Shown piece after piece: positions 7,476-14,499 of a stretch of DNA of 30,441 nucleotides. Source of the DNA: Deltaproteobacteria bacterium UBA2957 (GTDB lineage: Bacteria; Myxococcota_A; UBA796); contig DEBL01000360.1 of NCBI GenBank assembly GCA_002348535.1, positions 3,315 to 33,755 on the forward strand, written 5' to 3'. The notes under the pieces are model-generated. The model made no database searches. It saw only the letters and a list, made by a program, of their open reading frames with translations, and was not told the origin of the DNA. Both the position numbers and the translations under genes were made by a program. The number at the start of each line of letters is the position of its first letter. Positions within the stretch are counted from its first letter, which is position 1.

Positions 7476-9169
7476 GGTTCGCCCCTCAACCAACTCTTTC
7501 GGACAACGGGCCCGCGCAGCGTCCGCTCCTCATCCAAGGCATCCATGTAGTCCACTTGCTCACCAATCTGAAGCGTTGGTGCTGCATGCCCGCGCCGTCG
7601 AGCCAACTCTTTGCGTCGGGAGAGGCAGTGAGAGCGCCCTTCTGCAGGTGCATTCCATTGCCGAGGGTCCTTTGCCAAAAAGCAGAAGTTCATGCACTTG
7701 AGGTGCTGAAGGTGTCGCTCAAAGTCTGCAATTCCGCCTTCGTCCCGGTCATCGCCAAAATACCCATTGATCTTGAAGCCAAGGCTCGAATAGGTGTCGG
7801 CACGATCCCCACCGTGTGCACGGTAAAAATCCATGAAACAGTCGCGGTCTGTGACCATGTTGTAGCTGCTCGGCGTTTCAAACTGGGGGGATCCGGGCTC
7901 GAGTTGAACCGTCCAGGTCATGACCCGCCGAGCATTGGCGTATCGGTCTGCAATGATGTGCTTCATTGCCGCAGTTTTTTGCGCACTCTCGACGTTTTCC
8001 CCCGGCAGGGCAAGGCTAAAAAAGACATCAACGCTGATGCGCTCCTCCTCCAACCATTCCAGCGCCTGAAACATCTCGGCATCCGTGTAAAACGGTTGCT
8101 TGTTTTGCTTGCGGACTCGCTCATCGCCGGCATCGGGGCTGATGGCCAAATACGATTCGGGGCTCGGGAAGGTTCGACGAAACTCCTTCACAAAACGCCG
8201 TGTCGGAAGACCCCAGCACTCAAAATAAAAGTCCACGTCAAGCCGCGCCTTGCGAATCGCCTCAAAGACCGACAAATAGTAGTCGTCTTTCCACGGAATC
8301 GGGTCGAAACACAAGGACATCGTCTTGTAGCCCCAGTCCATGGCGGCTCTGATATCGTCGAGCACGCGATCGGGGTGGCGCCAGGTCACTTTTGCCGTTC
8401 CGTTGATCTTGCGCAGCGTTGCCTGATTACCACCGCAGAAGGTGCACTTCCACGGGCAACCCCGACCGGTAAACAACGGAAAAAAAGACCGCCCCATGGC
8501 CAACATTGACGTATTTTCTTCGGGTGTGTATTCCCGACCGTAAGCGAGTGGAAATCCAAACGACCGGGCATAACGAGAGGCATTCCTGAGCGGCATAAGG
8601 TCCCCGAATCGCAACTCATCCAAAGGCGGAACCATGCCATCGGCGAACACAATACCGCGGGTTTCCTTGATTTCTTCGCCGACCCGGACCGCGAGATTCG
8701 GAACGCTTTCCACGGGGCCATGTTCAGCAAGCGTGGATACGAGTTTTCGCACTACCCCCTCGCCGTGCCCGAGCACCACCGCATCGATGAACGGAAACGC
8801 CTCCAGAATTTCCCGGGCGAAATACGCCGCGGTAACGCCGCCCAAGAACACGAACGCCTCGGGATGAGTGCGCTTCATTTCCCTCGCCATCTCGATCGAG
8901 TCGAAACTCTGGTAGTGCCAGTACAGGCTGATGCCGACGGCCCGGATTCGGTGATTGGCGTACGTCTTCGGTATGGGTGCCGTAGGGTCTTCGAGCCACT
9001 CTACACCCGCATGCGCCAACTCGACACGCCATCCATCTTCAAGCAACAAGTTGGCCAGCGCGACAAGCCCCATAGGCATGTACGTGATGTTGAAAAAATC
9101 ACCCAGGGGTAGGTAGTGGTTGTCTGCCTTCGGCGTGTGCACAAATAGGCAATCAAGGTCGGGTCGCAT
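7472..9169 (-). CDS. Radical SAM enzyme with N-terminal B12-binding-like domain
   Basis: This 565-residue protein is the first gene of the operon. The N-terminal third (about 1-160) has a Rossmann-like fold typical of cobalamin-binding domains of class B radical SAM methylases, including LGGVTA and VVLGHGEG segments. I do not see the classical DxHxxG histidine, which many such proteins also lack. The radical SAM 4Fe-4S motif is CPWKCTFC, with Cys at 238, 242 and 245 (CxxxCxxC). The C-terminal 150 residues have no recognised domain. Such enzymes often methylate unreactive carbon or phosphorus, or rearrange carbon skeletons. The ATG at 9169 has GAAGG about 6 nt upstream; the frame extends further upstream without a better start. 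The 208-bp gap upstream probably holds the operon promoter. The nearby CobQ gene would fit a corrinoid need. Confidence 0.85.
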   Translation of the reverse strand: MRPDLDCLFVHTPKADNHYLPLGDFFNITYMPMGLVALANLLLEDGWRVELAHAGVEWLEDPTAPIPKTYANHRIRAVGISLYWHYQSFDSIEMAREMKRTHPEAFVFLGGVTAAYFAREILEAFPFIDAVVLGHGEGVVRKLVSTLAEHGPVESVPNLAVRVGEEIKETRGIVFADGMVPPLDELRFGDLMPLRNASRYARSFGFPLAYGREYTPEENTSMLAMGRSFFPLFTGRGCPWKCTFCGGNQATLRKINGTAKVTWRHPDRVLDDIRAAMDWGYKTMSLCFDPIPWKDDYYLSVFEAIRKARLDVDFYFECWGLPTRRFVKEFRRTFPSPESYLAISPDAGDERVRKQNKQPFYTDAEMFQALEWLEEERISVDVFFSLALPGENVESAQKTAAMKHIIADRYANARRVMTWTVQLEPGSPQFETPSSYNMVTDRDCFMDFYRAHGGDRADTYSSLGFKINGYFGDDRDEGGIADFERHLQHLKCMNFCFLAKDPRQWNAPAEGRSHCLSRRKELARRRGHAAPTLQIGEQVDYMDALDEERTLRGPVVRKSWLRGEP

Positions 9170-9318
9170 GGTGGGCCTTCGGTGCCTTGAATTTACCACT
9201 CTAAAAGGGCAATGCACGCAATAGACGCACACCACGTTGGACTCGCAGCAGGGGCGGCTGACGACATTGGGGCTCGATCGCCCTCAATGTGGGAGTGGGC
9301 CGCCTCTGCAGAGCCGCG

Positions 9319-9337
9319 AAAAACCAGCGTTTTTTTT
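9319..9337 (-). terminator. Possible weak AT hairpin after the photolyase gene pair
   Basis: On the minus strand, about 40 nt after the stop at 9378, an A-run is followed by AAAAAC-GCTG-GTTTTT, a six-base inverted repeat ending in a T-run. The stem is AT-rich, so termination would be weak. It is the only terminator-like element between the photolyase pair and the operon below. Confidence 0.3.
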
Positions 9338-9377
9338 GCACCCAGACGCTTTCGGCCAGGACCAATCGTCGTTTCGT

Positions 9378-9803
9378 CTACCCCGGGCGCATCAGGTGAG
9401 GTCGAGCGGTTTTCCAGTAGGCGAAGAACCGTCGAAGGCTTGGTTTGCGGTCGAGAGTGACAAAAGGCCGATCCGCAACCGCATCCACCTTAAAGTCCTT
9501 CCGTAGGGCAGAGATCATACTGAGCAGCGCGGGGTTCACCGTGGCTGGGACCACAATCTCGCTCGCGTCTATCCTTCGTGCCTCATCCGCCAGTACAGCA
9601 ACGGTGCTGCCGCGAAGGACGTCAATACCCATCTCACTGAGGGTTTCGTAAATGAACACAAGGCGCTGAAACCCGTACTCCATGGCTTCGAGATGGTGGT
9701 CATCCCAGACAAAACAAATGGAGTCCCCGGCACGCCGTGAGGCCAGCGCAGGATGGTCGAGCGACAGCGCGTCCTCGTGTATCCAGAACAATCGGTGGCT
9801 CAT
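9378..9803 (-). CDS. Photolyase-like N-terminal (Rossmann) domain as a separate protein
   Basis: The 141-residue product resembles the N-terminal alpha/beta domain of DNA photolyases and cryptochromes, which in the usual single-chain enzymes precedes the FAD domain and can bind an antenna pigment. It starts MSHRLFWIHEDALSLDHPAL, the typical LFW.R.DLRL.DNPAL-like opening, has CFVWDD near residue 30, and YGFQRLVFIYETL / LSEMGIDVLRG as the helix and strand that follow. It ends around residue 140, with no FAD-binding helices. Its ATG overlaps the stop of the FAD-domain gene as ATGA, so the two halves are probably made in equal amounts and assemble. The domain call is from pattern resemblance. Confidence 0.6.
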   Translation of the reverse strand: MSHRLFWIHEDALSLDHPALASRRAGDSICFVWDDHHLEAMEYGFQRLVFIYETLSEMGIDVLRGSTVAVLADEARRIDASEIVVPATVNPALLSMISALRKDFKVDAVADRPFVTLDRKPSLRRFFAYWKTARPHLMRPG

Positions 9804-10600
9804 CGCGCTTGCCGGTTCGGAAACAGTCGAGCGCTCAACTCGCCATAGCTCGCATCAATCACCCGGTTGAAATCCGGGCGGGTATCAATGTCCGGACCCG
9901 TGTACTTCACCACATTTGCCAAGTTAAAGATGTAGGGTTTCCGGCTGAACGTACTGGCTACCCATTGCCATGACAGGTTGTTGCTGGCCGGGTCGCCATC
10001 GAGCAACCATGACATCATCCACCGCGCCCCAGACTGCCAGCGAACCCGCCGCCAGTGCACAATGTAAGAAGCCAGGTACATCCGAGCGTGGTTGTGCAGG
10101 TACCCCGTGGCTTGCAGGGTGTGGATGAAGGCGTTGATGCATGCAACCTCTGTGTCGCCACGCAAGATGTCGTTGGGCACATCAGCGCAGTAGTCGTTCT
10201 CACTCCAGCCCGTTTTGTACGGTTCGATGCTGCTCCAGATGCGTTCTGGGTGGGCCGCGTAGATGCGTTGCCAATAGTCGCGCCATGCGAGCTCTTGGAT
10301 AAACTTCTCAATCCGTTCGGGATTGCCCGCGATCCGAACAGCTTCATCGCGAACGGCTGCCAGGCTCAGCAGACCATGGCGAATGTAGGGCGACAACCGA
10401 GTCACTGCTCCGTCCAAGTGGTTTCGTGTCCGGGCGTAGCGCAAAGGCTCGATGAGCTGCAAACGCGAATGGGCTGCTGATCGACCACCTCGGATCGGAC
10501 TGGCGGACCGAGCCGAAAGCCACGGAGCGATGGAGGCAACATGGCTCACCAGCTCGGCTCGGTCCTTAAAATCAGTCTTCAGTCGCTCTCCGTCGTGCAC
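9800..10600 (-). CDS. Photolyase/cryptochrome FAD-binding domain as a separate protein
   Basis: The 266-residue product is the helical FAD-binding half of a photolyase or cryptochrome without the N-terminal Rossmann domain. Recognisable family blocks are TRLSPY (67-72), ELAWRDYW (103-110), TGYLHNHARM (165-174) and DGDPASNNLSWQW (201-213), with the conserved Asp, Asn and Trp residues that hold FAD. It should bind FAD and either repair UV dimers with light or act as a light sensor; these cannot be told apart here. The start is GTG at 10600, preceded by GGGGGAG at unusually short spacing. It is the first gene of a two-gene unit, with the Rossmann half directly downstream, and it is divergent from the proteorhodopsin across an AT-rich control region. 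Confidence 0.82.
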   Translation of the reverse strand: MHDGERLKTDFKDRAELVSHVASIAPWLSARSASPIRGGRSAAHSRLQLIEPLRYARTRNHLDGAVTRLSPYIRHGLLSLAAVRDEAVRIAGNPERIEKFIQELAWRDYWQRIYAAHPERIWSSIEPYKTGWSENDYCADVPNDILRGDTEVACINAFIHTLQATGYLHNHARMYLASYIVHWRRVRWQSGARWMMSWLLDGDPASNNLSWQWVASTFSRKPYIFNLANVVKYTGPDIDTRPDFNRVIDASYGELSARLFPNRQAR

Positions 10601-10674
10601 GGCTCCCCCATCAACGCCGATAGGGACACTTCATTTCGAACTTCTATTGCACACTGACCTTAAATCGCCCGATG

Positions 10675-10690
10675 TTTGAACCGATTCAAA
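10675..10690. promoter_or_regulatory. Perfect dyad TTTGAA-N4-TTCAAA, candidate operator
   Basis: The six-base arms are exact inverted repeats separated by CCGA. The site lies about 75 bp upstream of the photolyase GTG and at the edge of the AT-rich island, a suitable place for a dimeric regulator. Confidence 0.45.
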
Positions 10691-10778
10691 ACTTATTCAA
10701 GAACGGATCTCTAACTTAATCATAATCTATTCATTTTTTTTTGATTTTACGAGATTCAAGGTTTAAAGCGGCAATTTT

Positions 10779-10796
10779 ATGGATATTTCTATCCAT
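10779..10796. promoter_or_regulatory. Perfect dyad ATGGATA-N4-TATCCAT, candidate operator
   Basis: The seven-base arms are exact inverted repeats separated by TTTC, about 117 bp upstream of the proteorhodopsin ATG. The spacer length is the same as in the dyad near 10680, but the arm sequence differs. Confidence 0.45.
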
Positions 10797-10912
10797 TATA
10801 TATTCAATACATGTTCAAAATGTTGTCTAAACCTACTTATTCAAATAACTATGTTGTGCGGCCTGAGTCGTGTCGCGCATGACGGCTCGAAAACGCCATT
10901 TTGGAGGCACAA

Positions 10913-11626
10913 ATGGACAAATCACTAATGCTCGACCCCGGCGATTTTGTCGGCGTCAGTTTCTGGATTATCTCCGCTGCGATGGTTGCGGCGACCTTCT
11001 TCTTCTTCATGGAGCGCGACCGCGCTGTCGGCAAGTGGAAAACTTCTCTTTCCGTCGCATCGCTTGTGACCGGTATTGCGGGCTTGCACTACTTCTACAT
11101 GCGAGACGTGTGGGTGGCGACAGGCGAAAGCCCTACCGTCTTCCGGTATGTCGACTGGCTCCTCACCGTGCCGCTTCAAATCGTAGAGTTCTACCTCATC
11201 TTGGCCGCTGTAACCGTAGTCGCATCCAGTCTATTCTGGCGCCTTCTCGTGGCGTCGATCGTAATGCTGGTCGCCGGATACCTTGGCGAAGTCGGTGGAG
11301 CGGGCTCCGCTGGACTCTGGCCTCTGTTTGCGGTCGGGATGGCTGGCTGGCTGTACATCGTGTACGAAATCTTCGCTGGCGAAGCGAGCAAGATCAGCGC
11401 CGCCAACGGCACCGAAGCGTCGCAACGCGCATTCAACGCATTGCGCATGATCGTCACCGTTGGATGGTCCATCTACCCACTCGGCTATGTCTACGGATAC
11501 GCCGGCGGTGGGGACGCCGAGACCCTGAACCTCATCTACAACTTGGCTGACTTTGTCAACAAGATTGCCTTCGGTGTAGTCATCTGGGCCGCAGCAACAT
11601 CGGACTCATCGGCGAAGGCTGCCTGA
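10913..11626 (+). CDS. Proteorhodopsin, blue-tuned light-driven proton pump
   Basis: The 237-residue, seven-helix protein closely follows proteorhodopsin. The helix C motif RYVDWLLTVPLQIVEF gives Asp81 (acceptor, D97 of the reference protein), Thr85, and Glu92 (donor, E108), the DTE pattern of proton pumps. Gln89 sits at the tuning position (105 of the reference), which in known proteins gives blue rather than green absorption. His59 corresponds to H75 and Arg78 to R94. The retinal Schiff-base lysine is Lys217 in NLADFVNKIAFG. ATG at 10913 has GGAGG 5 nt upstream. The protein should sit in the inner membrane and pump protons out in light. No retinal or carotenoid synthesis genes are in the window, so retinal must come from elsewhere in the genome or from outside. 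Confidence 0.96.
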   Translation: MDKSLMLDPGDFVGVSFWIISAAMVAATFFFFMERDRAVGKWKTSLSVASLVTGIAGLHYFYMRDVWVATGESPTVFRYVDWLLTVPLQIVEFYLILAAVTVVASSLFWRLLVASIVMLVAGYLGEVGGAGSAGLWPLFAVGMAGWLYIVYEIFAGEASKISAANGTEASQRAFNALRMIVTVGWSIYPLGYVYGYAGGGDAETLNLIYNLADFVNKIAFGVVIWAAATSDSSAKAA

Positions 11627-11631
11627 GTTCA

Positions 11632-11667
11632 CATGTCCGCATCGAGCACACGTTCGATGCGGACATG
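11632..11667 (+). terminator. Perfect 14-bp hairpin just after the rhodopsin gene
   Basis: Arms 11632-11645 and 11654-11667 are exact inverted repeats with an 8-nt loop, starting 5 nt after the stop. No T-run follows, so it may be an mRNA-stabilising hairpin rather than a terminator by itself. Confidence 0.55.
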
Positions 11668-11692
11668 CCCTGCGGGCGACTGGTTCTTTCGT

Positions 11693-11759
11693 CGGTGGGG
11701 GGCGCCAAGAAACGAAAGGTCTAAAGACACAACGTTTCTTGGGGGGGCGGCCCCCACCG
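11693..11759. other. Nested inverted repeats, structured intergenic RNA or DNA
   Basis: An outer stem pairs 11693-11701 (CGGTGGGGG) with 11751-11759. An inner perfect 10-bp stem pairs 11705-11714 (CCAAGAAACG) with 11733-11742. An alternative pairing, CTTTCGT at 11686-11692 with ACGAAAG at 11712-11718, would compete with the inner stem. No coding frame explains it, and I do not see a cobalamin-riboswitch box although cobQ follows. Confidence 0.5.
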
Positions 11760-11779
11760 GCACTTCCAGAGCCATAATG

Positions 11780-11817
11780 AACACCGAGCAACGACCCGTT
11801 GCTCGGTGTTTTCGTTT
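11780..11817 (+). terminator. Strong intrinsic terminator between rhodopsin and cobQ
   Basis: A perfect 14-bp stem (11780-11793 with 11797-11810) with the loop ACC is followed by TTCGTTT. It should end rhodopsin transcription. CobQ then needs its own promoter or read-through. Confidence 0.85.
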
Positions 11818-11846
11818 CTGCACTGCACCTTGAAGGCCAACCCTCA

Positions 11847-13364
11847 ATGGGTGATTGGATCGCAATGAACCCCGCACTCCCAAGCGTCGCCCGAGTTGTA
11901 TGCATCTTTGGTACAGGGAGCGACGTGGGAAAAAGCTGGATTACGGCTGGCCTCTGCCGGATGCTGACAAACAAAGGCCTCCGGGTCGCCCCGTTCAAAG
12001 CGCAGAACATGTCGAACAACGCCGGTGTCACCCCTCTCGGCCTCGAGATGGGCCGTGCCCAGATTGTGCAGGCTCATGCGTGCAAGCGTGCCGCACACGT
12101 CGACATGAACCCGATTCTTCTCAAGCCGAACACCGATACTGGCGCACAGGTCGTGGTGCTTGGGCAACCCATTGGTACTGTCGAAGCGGCCGATTACTTT
12201 TCGGGAGACATGGAGTCGCGCCATGCCATCGTACACAGCGCGCTTGACCGATTGCGCACACAGGCCGATGTGGTCGTTGTTGAAGGAGCAGGCTCCTGCG
12301 CGGAGGTCAACCTACGCCACCTCGACTTGGTCAACATGCCAGTCGCCCACTACGCGGATGCTCCGGTCATCTTGGTTGCCGATATCGCCAAAGGGGGTGT
12401 GTTTGCTCAGGTGGTCGGCACCCTCGCCGTCATGCCTCCCGAAGACCGCGCGCGGATCGCTGGCATCATTATCAACCGATTTCGAGGCGATGAATCTCTG
12501 TTTAATGGCGGTCGACGATGGTTGGAGGAGCGCACTGGCCTGCCCATACTCGGTGTTGTCCCATGGGCGTGGGACATCCACATCGATCAAGAAGATGGGT
12601 TCTCACCCGAGACGCAGTTGGACCCGGATCCGCCAACCAATCGTACGGTCATGTCGGTCGCCGTGATTCGACTCCCCCACATCTCAAACTTCACGGATCT
12701 CAACAACCTCGAACGCCATGGATGCAGGGTTGATTACCTGTCGATTCCACGGGATTTGTCTCCCTATGATGCCGTCCTTCTGCCGGGGACTAAAAACACC
12801 CGCGGCGATCTCGGTTGGATGCACGAACGCGGATGGGTACAGGCCATACAGGCCTACACAGGCACAATCATCGGGCTGTGTGGCGGGTTTCAGATGCTGG
12901 GCAGCAGCATCAACGATCCGGACGGCATCGAGGGCAAGCCCGGGACCTCGATCGGTCTTCGGTGCATTGAGATGGATACCGTCATGCATGCGGCGAAGGT
13001 GACGAAAGAAGTCATGGGTTCCGTTGGCAATACCGCCGTCTACGGATACGAAATCCATTGCGGCCGGTCGACCCAAACCGCTACCTACCCCCCTCTGGTT
13101 GTCCTCGACAGCGGGGAAACTGAAGGCATCCGGTTGCCCAAACTGATTGGGACCTACATTCACGGTATTTTTGATGCGCCCGGCGCCGTCGCAGCCATCT
13201 TGGGGTCCGTCCGCCCCGATCTCAGCTGGCCCGAACTCACCTCTCACCAAGAGCACCAACACGTGCAATTCGACCGCTTGGCCTCTCATCTGGAAACCGC
13301 ACTCAACGAGGACGCCCTGATGCGAATTGTCAACGCCCCCGTCACGGAACCGGGGGGGGCATGA
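11847..13364 (+). CDS. cobQ: Cobyric acid synthase (adenosylcobyric acid a,c-diamide amidase)
   Basis: The 505-residue enzyme carries out the four glutamine- and ATP-dependent amidations that convert adenosylcobyrinic a,c-diamide to adenosylcobyric acid in cobalamin synthesis. The N-terminal P-loop-type synthetase domain has GTGSDVGKS at 22-30, followed by the family sequences FKAQNMSNNA and EMGRAQIVQA. The C-terminal class I glutamine amidotransferase domain has the nucleophile Cys345 in GLCGGFQMLG and the catalytic His439 in YIHGIF. Length is normal for CobQ/CbiP. ATG at 11847 has TGAAGG 10 nt upstream; ATG at 11865 is an alternative, and starts before 11811 would lie inside the terminator stem. 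No other cobalamin gene is next to it. It may support the corrinoid need of the radical SAM enzyme in the nearby operon. Confidence 0.95.
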   Translation: MGDWIAMNPALPSVARVVCIFGTGSDVGKSWITAGLCRMLTNKGLRVAPFKAQNMSNNAGVTPLGLEMGRAQIVQAHACKRAAHVDMNPILLKPNTDTGAQVVVLGQPIGTVEAADYFSGDMESRHAIVHSALDRLRTQADVVVVEGAGSCAEVNLRHLDLVNMPVAHYADAPVILVADIAKGGVFAQVVGTLAVMPPEDRARIAGIIINRFRGDESLFNGGRRWLEERTGLPILGVVPWAWDIHIDQEDGFSPETQLDPDPPTNRTVMSVAVIRLPHISNFTDLNNLERHGCRVDYLSIPRDLSPYDAVLLPGTKNTRGDLGWMHERGWVQAIQAYTGTIIGLCGGFQMLGSSINDPDGIEGKPGTSIGLRCIEMDTVMHAAKVTKEVMGSVGNTAVYGYEIHCGRSTQTATYPPLVVLDSGETEGIRLPKLIGTYIHGIFDAPGAVAAILGSVRPDLSWPELTSHQEHQHVQFDRLASHLETALNEDALMRIVNAPVTEPGGA

Positions 13365-13583
13365 ACATGAATAAACACCACCGCACTGTTCAGCAGACGC
13401 GCAATCCATACAGCTTGCTTGAGGACAACACCAAACGCAATCGGGACTGCGCCCACTTCGCTCAACTAAAAATTGGGCGTTTTCATTTCACCTCTGGTAC
13501 CGTTTGCTCTCACGCATTTCGCCATGAGTGCAATGGAAACCCCACACCCTGACCACACCGTGGTCACAACCTTGGAAAGCGAC

Positions 13584-14369
13584 ATGACCTCTATGTTTAG
13601 AACCCTCCTGATCTCGATGCCCGCAGCGGCAAGCCTCGTGGCCTGTGACGCTGCCAAAAATGCGTTGGAGTCCGAACCGCAAACCTCGTATTGCGAGGCA
13701 GTGTGCGACTGGGCCGTCGAATGCAGCGGCGAGACCGAAACACTCGATGCGTGTCTGGAGGCCACCCGTGCGGCGAACTCAAATTGTGCCGATGCTGAAA
13801 ACGGTGATCTCAACCCAGCGAGCCGTGCCTTGGTCGAAGACTGCGTAGCCACCGTTGAGGCGGACACCTGCGATGGACTCACCGGCAGCGTCGATGCGCA
13901 GACCACGGCCACACCCTCTGCGGAGTGTGTGGCATCCGAGGGTACGGCTGCGGCTGATGCGTACAACGAGGCACGCATCTCGACCCAATCATCGGGTGAG
14001 ACCTTCTGCGAAGACCTTGGAAGCAGCATCTGCGCTCAAGCGGTTGACTGCCTCATCGGCGACTTCGGCGTGGACGAGGCGACGGACGCTCTGCAATCCG
14101 CCTGCGAAGCCACCGCGGTGTCCGAGTTGATCTCCACCTGCCAAACCGTCGACCTCGACCCCAGTTACGGCACGGACCCGAATGTCAACCGCATGACGGC
14201 GAACACGTGCTCTTCGTCCATCGAAGGACTCTCCGACAGCTGCGCCGTGTTCTCTGCCGACGCGTGGCCCGCTGAATGCGGTGCAGTGATTGTGGATGCT
14301 GAAGCGCTCCCCGGGTTGGTCGGGAACCTGATCAGCTTTGCCAACTCCTACGGTGTCGAAGTCCCGTAA
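13584..14369 (+). CDS. Cys-rich lipoprotein with two similar cysteine modules
   Basis: The product has 261 residues. The N-terminus MTSMFRTLLISMPAAASLVAC is a signal peptide ending in the lipobox LVAC. The mature part holds two related modules, each with a pattern C-x(3-5)-C-x(3-5)-C followed by further Cys about 13-20 residues apart: one from YCEAVCDWAVEC, the other from FCEDLGSSICAQAVDC. This suggests an internal duplication and disulfide-stabilised folding outside the inner membrane. Such acidic, Cys-rich lipoproteins are frequent in Myxococcota; their function is unknown. GGAAAG lies a few bases before the ATG at 13584; ATG 13593 is an alternative. The gene stands alone, with a hairpin after it. 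Confidence 0.8.
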   Translation: MTSMFRTLLISMPAAASLVACDAAKNALESEPQTSYCEAVCDWAVECSGETETLDACLEATRAANSNCADAENGDLNPASRALVEDCVATVEADTCDGLTGSVDAQTTATPSAECVASEGTAAADAYNEARISTQSSGETFCEDLGSSICAQAVDCLIGDFGVDEATDALQSACEATAVSELISTCQTVDLDPSYGTDPNVNRMTANTCSSSIEGLSDSCAVFSADAWPAECGAVIVDAEALPGLVGNLISFANSYGVEVP

Positions 14370-14390
14370 GCCTGCCGACTTGTCAACCTC

Positions 14391-14417
14391 AGGCCCACTC
14401 CTCCAAGGGGTGGGCCT
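14391..14417 (+). terminator. Hairpin after the Cys-rich lipoprotein gene
   Basis: AGGCCCAC at 14391-14398 pairs perfectly with 14410-14417 across an 11-nt loop, followed by GTCTCGTTTGT. The T-run is broken, so termination may be moderate. Confidence 0.6.
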
Positions 14418-14499
14418 GTCTCGTTTGTCGCCATCCATCCATCGCTACGGCCAGCAGGACGAAACCGCATCGGGCACAATGCCAAACTGAGGTACCGAT

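Larger units (their letters stand above)
10601..10912. promoter_or_regulatory. AT-rich divergent control region between photolyase pair and rhodopsin
   Basis: This 312-bp stretch has no gene. From about 10676 to 10860 it is strongly AT-rich, unlike the surrounding GC-rich DNA. It contains two perfect dyads (listed separately), the direct repeat ACTTATTCAA at 10691-10700 and 10835-10844, and further TTCAA copies. It must hold promoters for both directions, but I cannot assign -35 and -10 boxes with confidence. A shared light-responsive regulator is a reasonable guess only. Confidence 0.6.

Noticed and set aside
7556..8509. Plus-strand open frame of 317 codons opposite the radical SAM gene
   Set aside because: Antisense to a protein with an intact CxxxCxxC motif; no signal, motif or ribosome-binding site of its own.
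11668..11846. Cobalamin riboswitch in front of cobQ
   Set aside because: The region is structured, but I find no B12-box-like conserved sequence or the usual multi-helix order; a strong terminator also separates the structure from cobQ.
13361..13552. 63-codon frame whose ATG overlaps the cobQ stop as ATGA
   Set aside because: The overlap is suggestive, but the translation is low in structure, has no family features, and its codon choice is unlike the neighbours. It could be a small coupled gene but I cannot support it.
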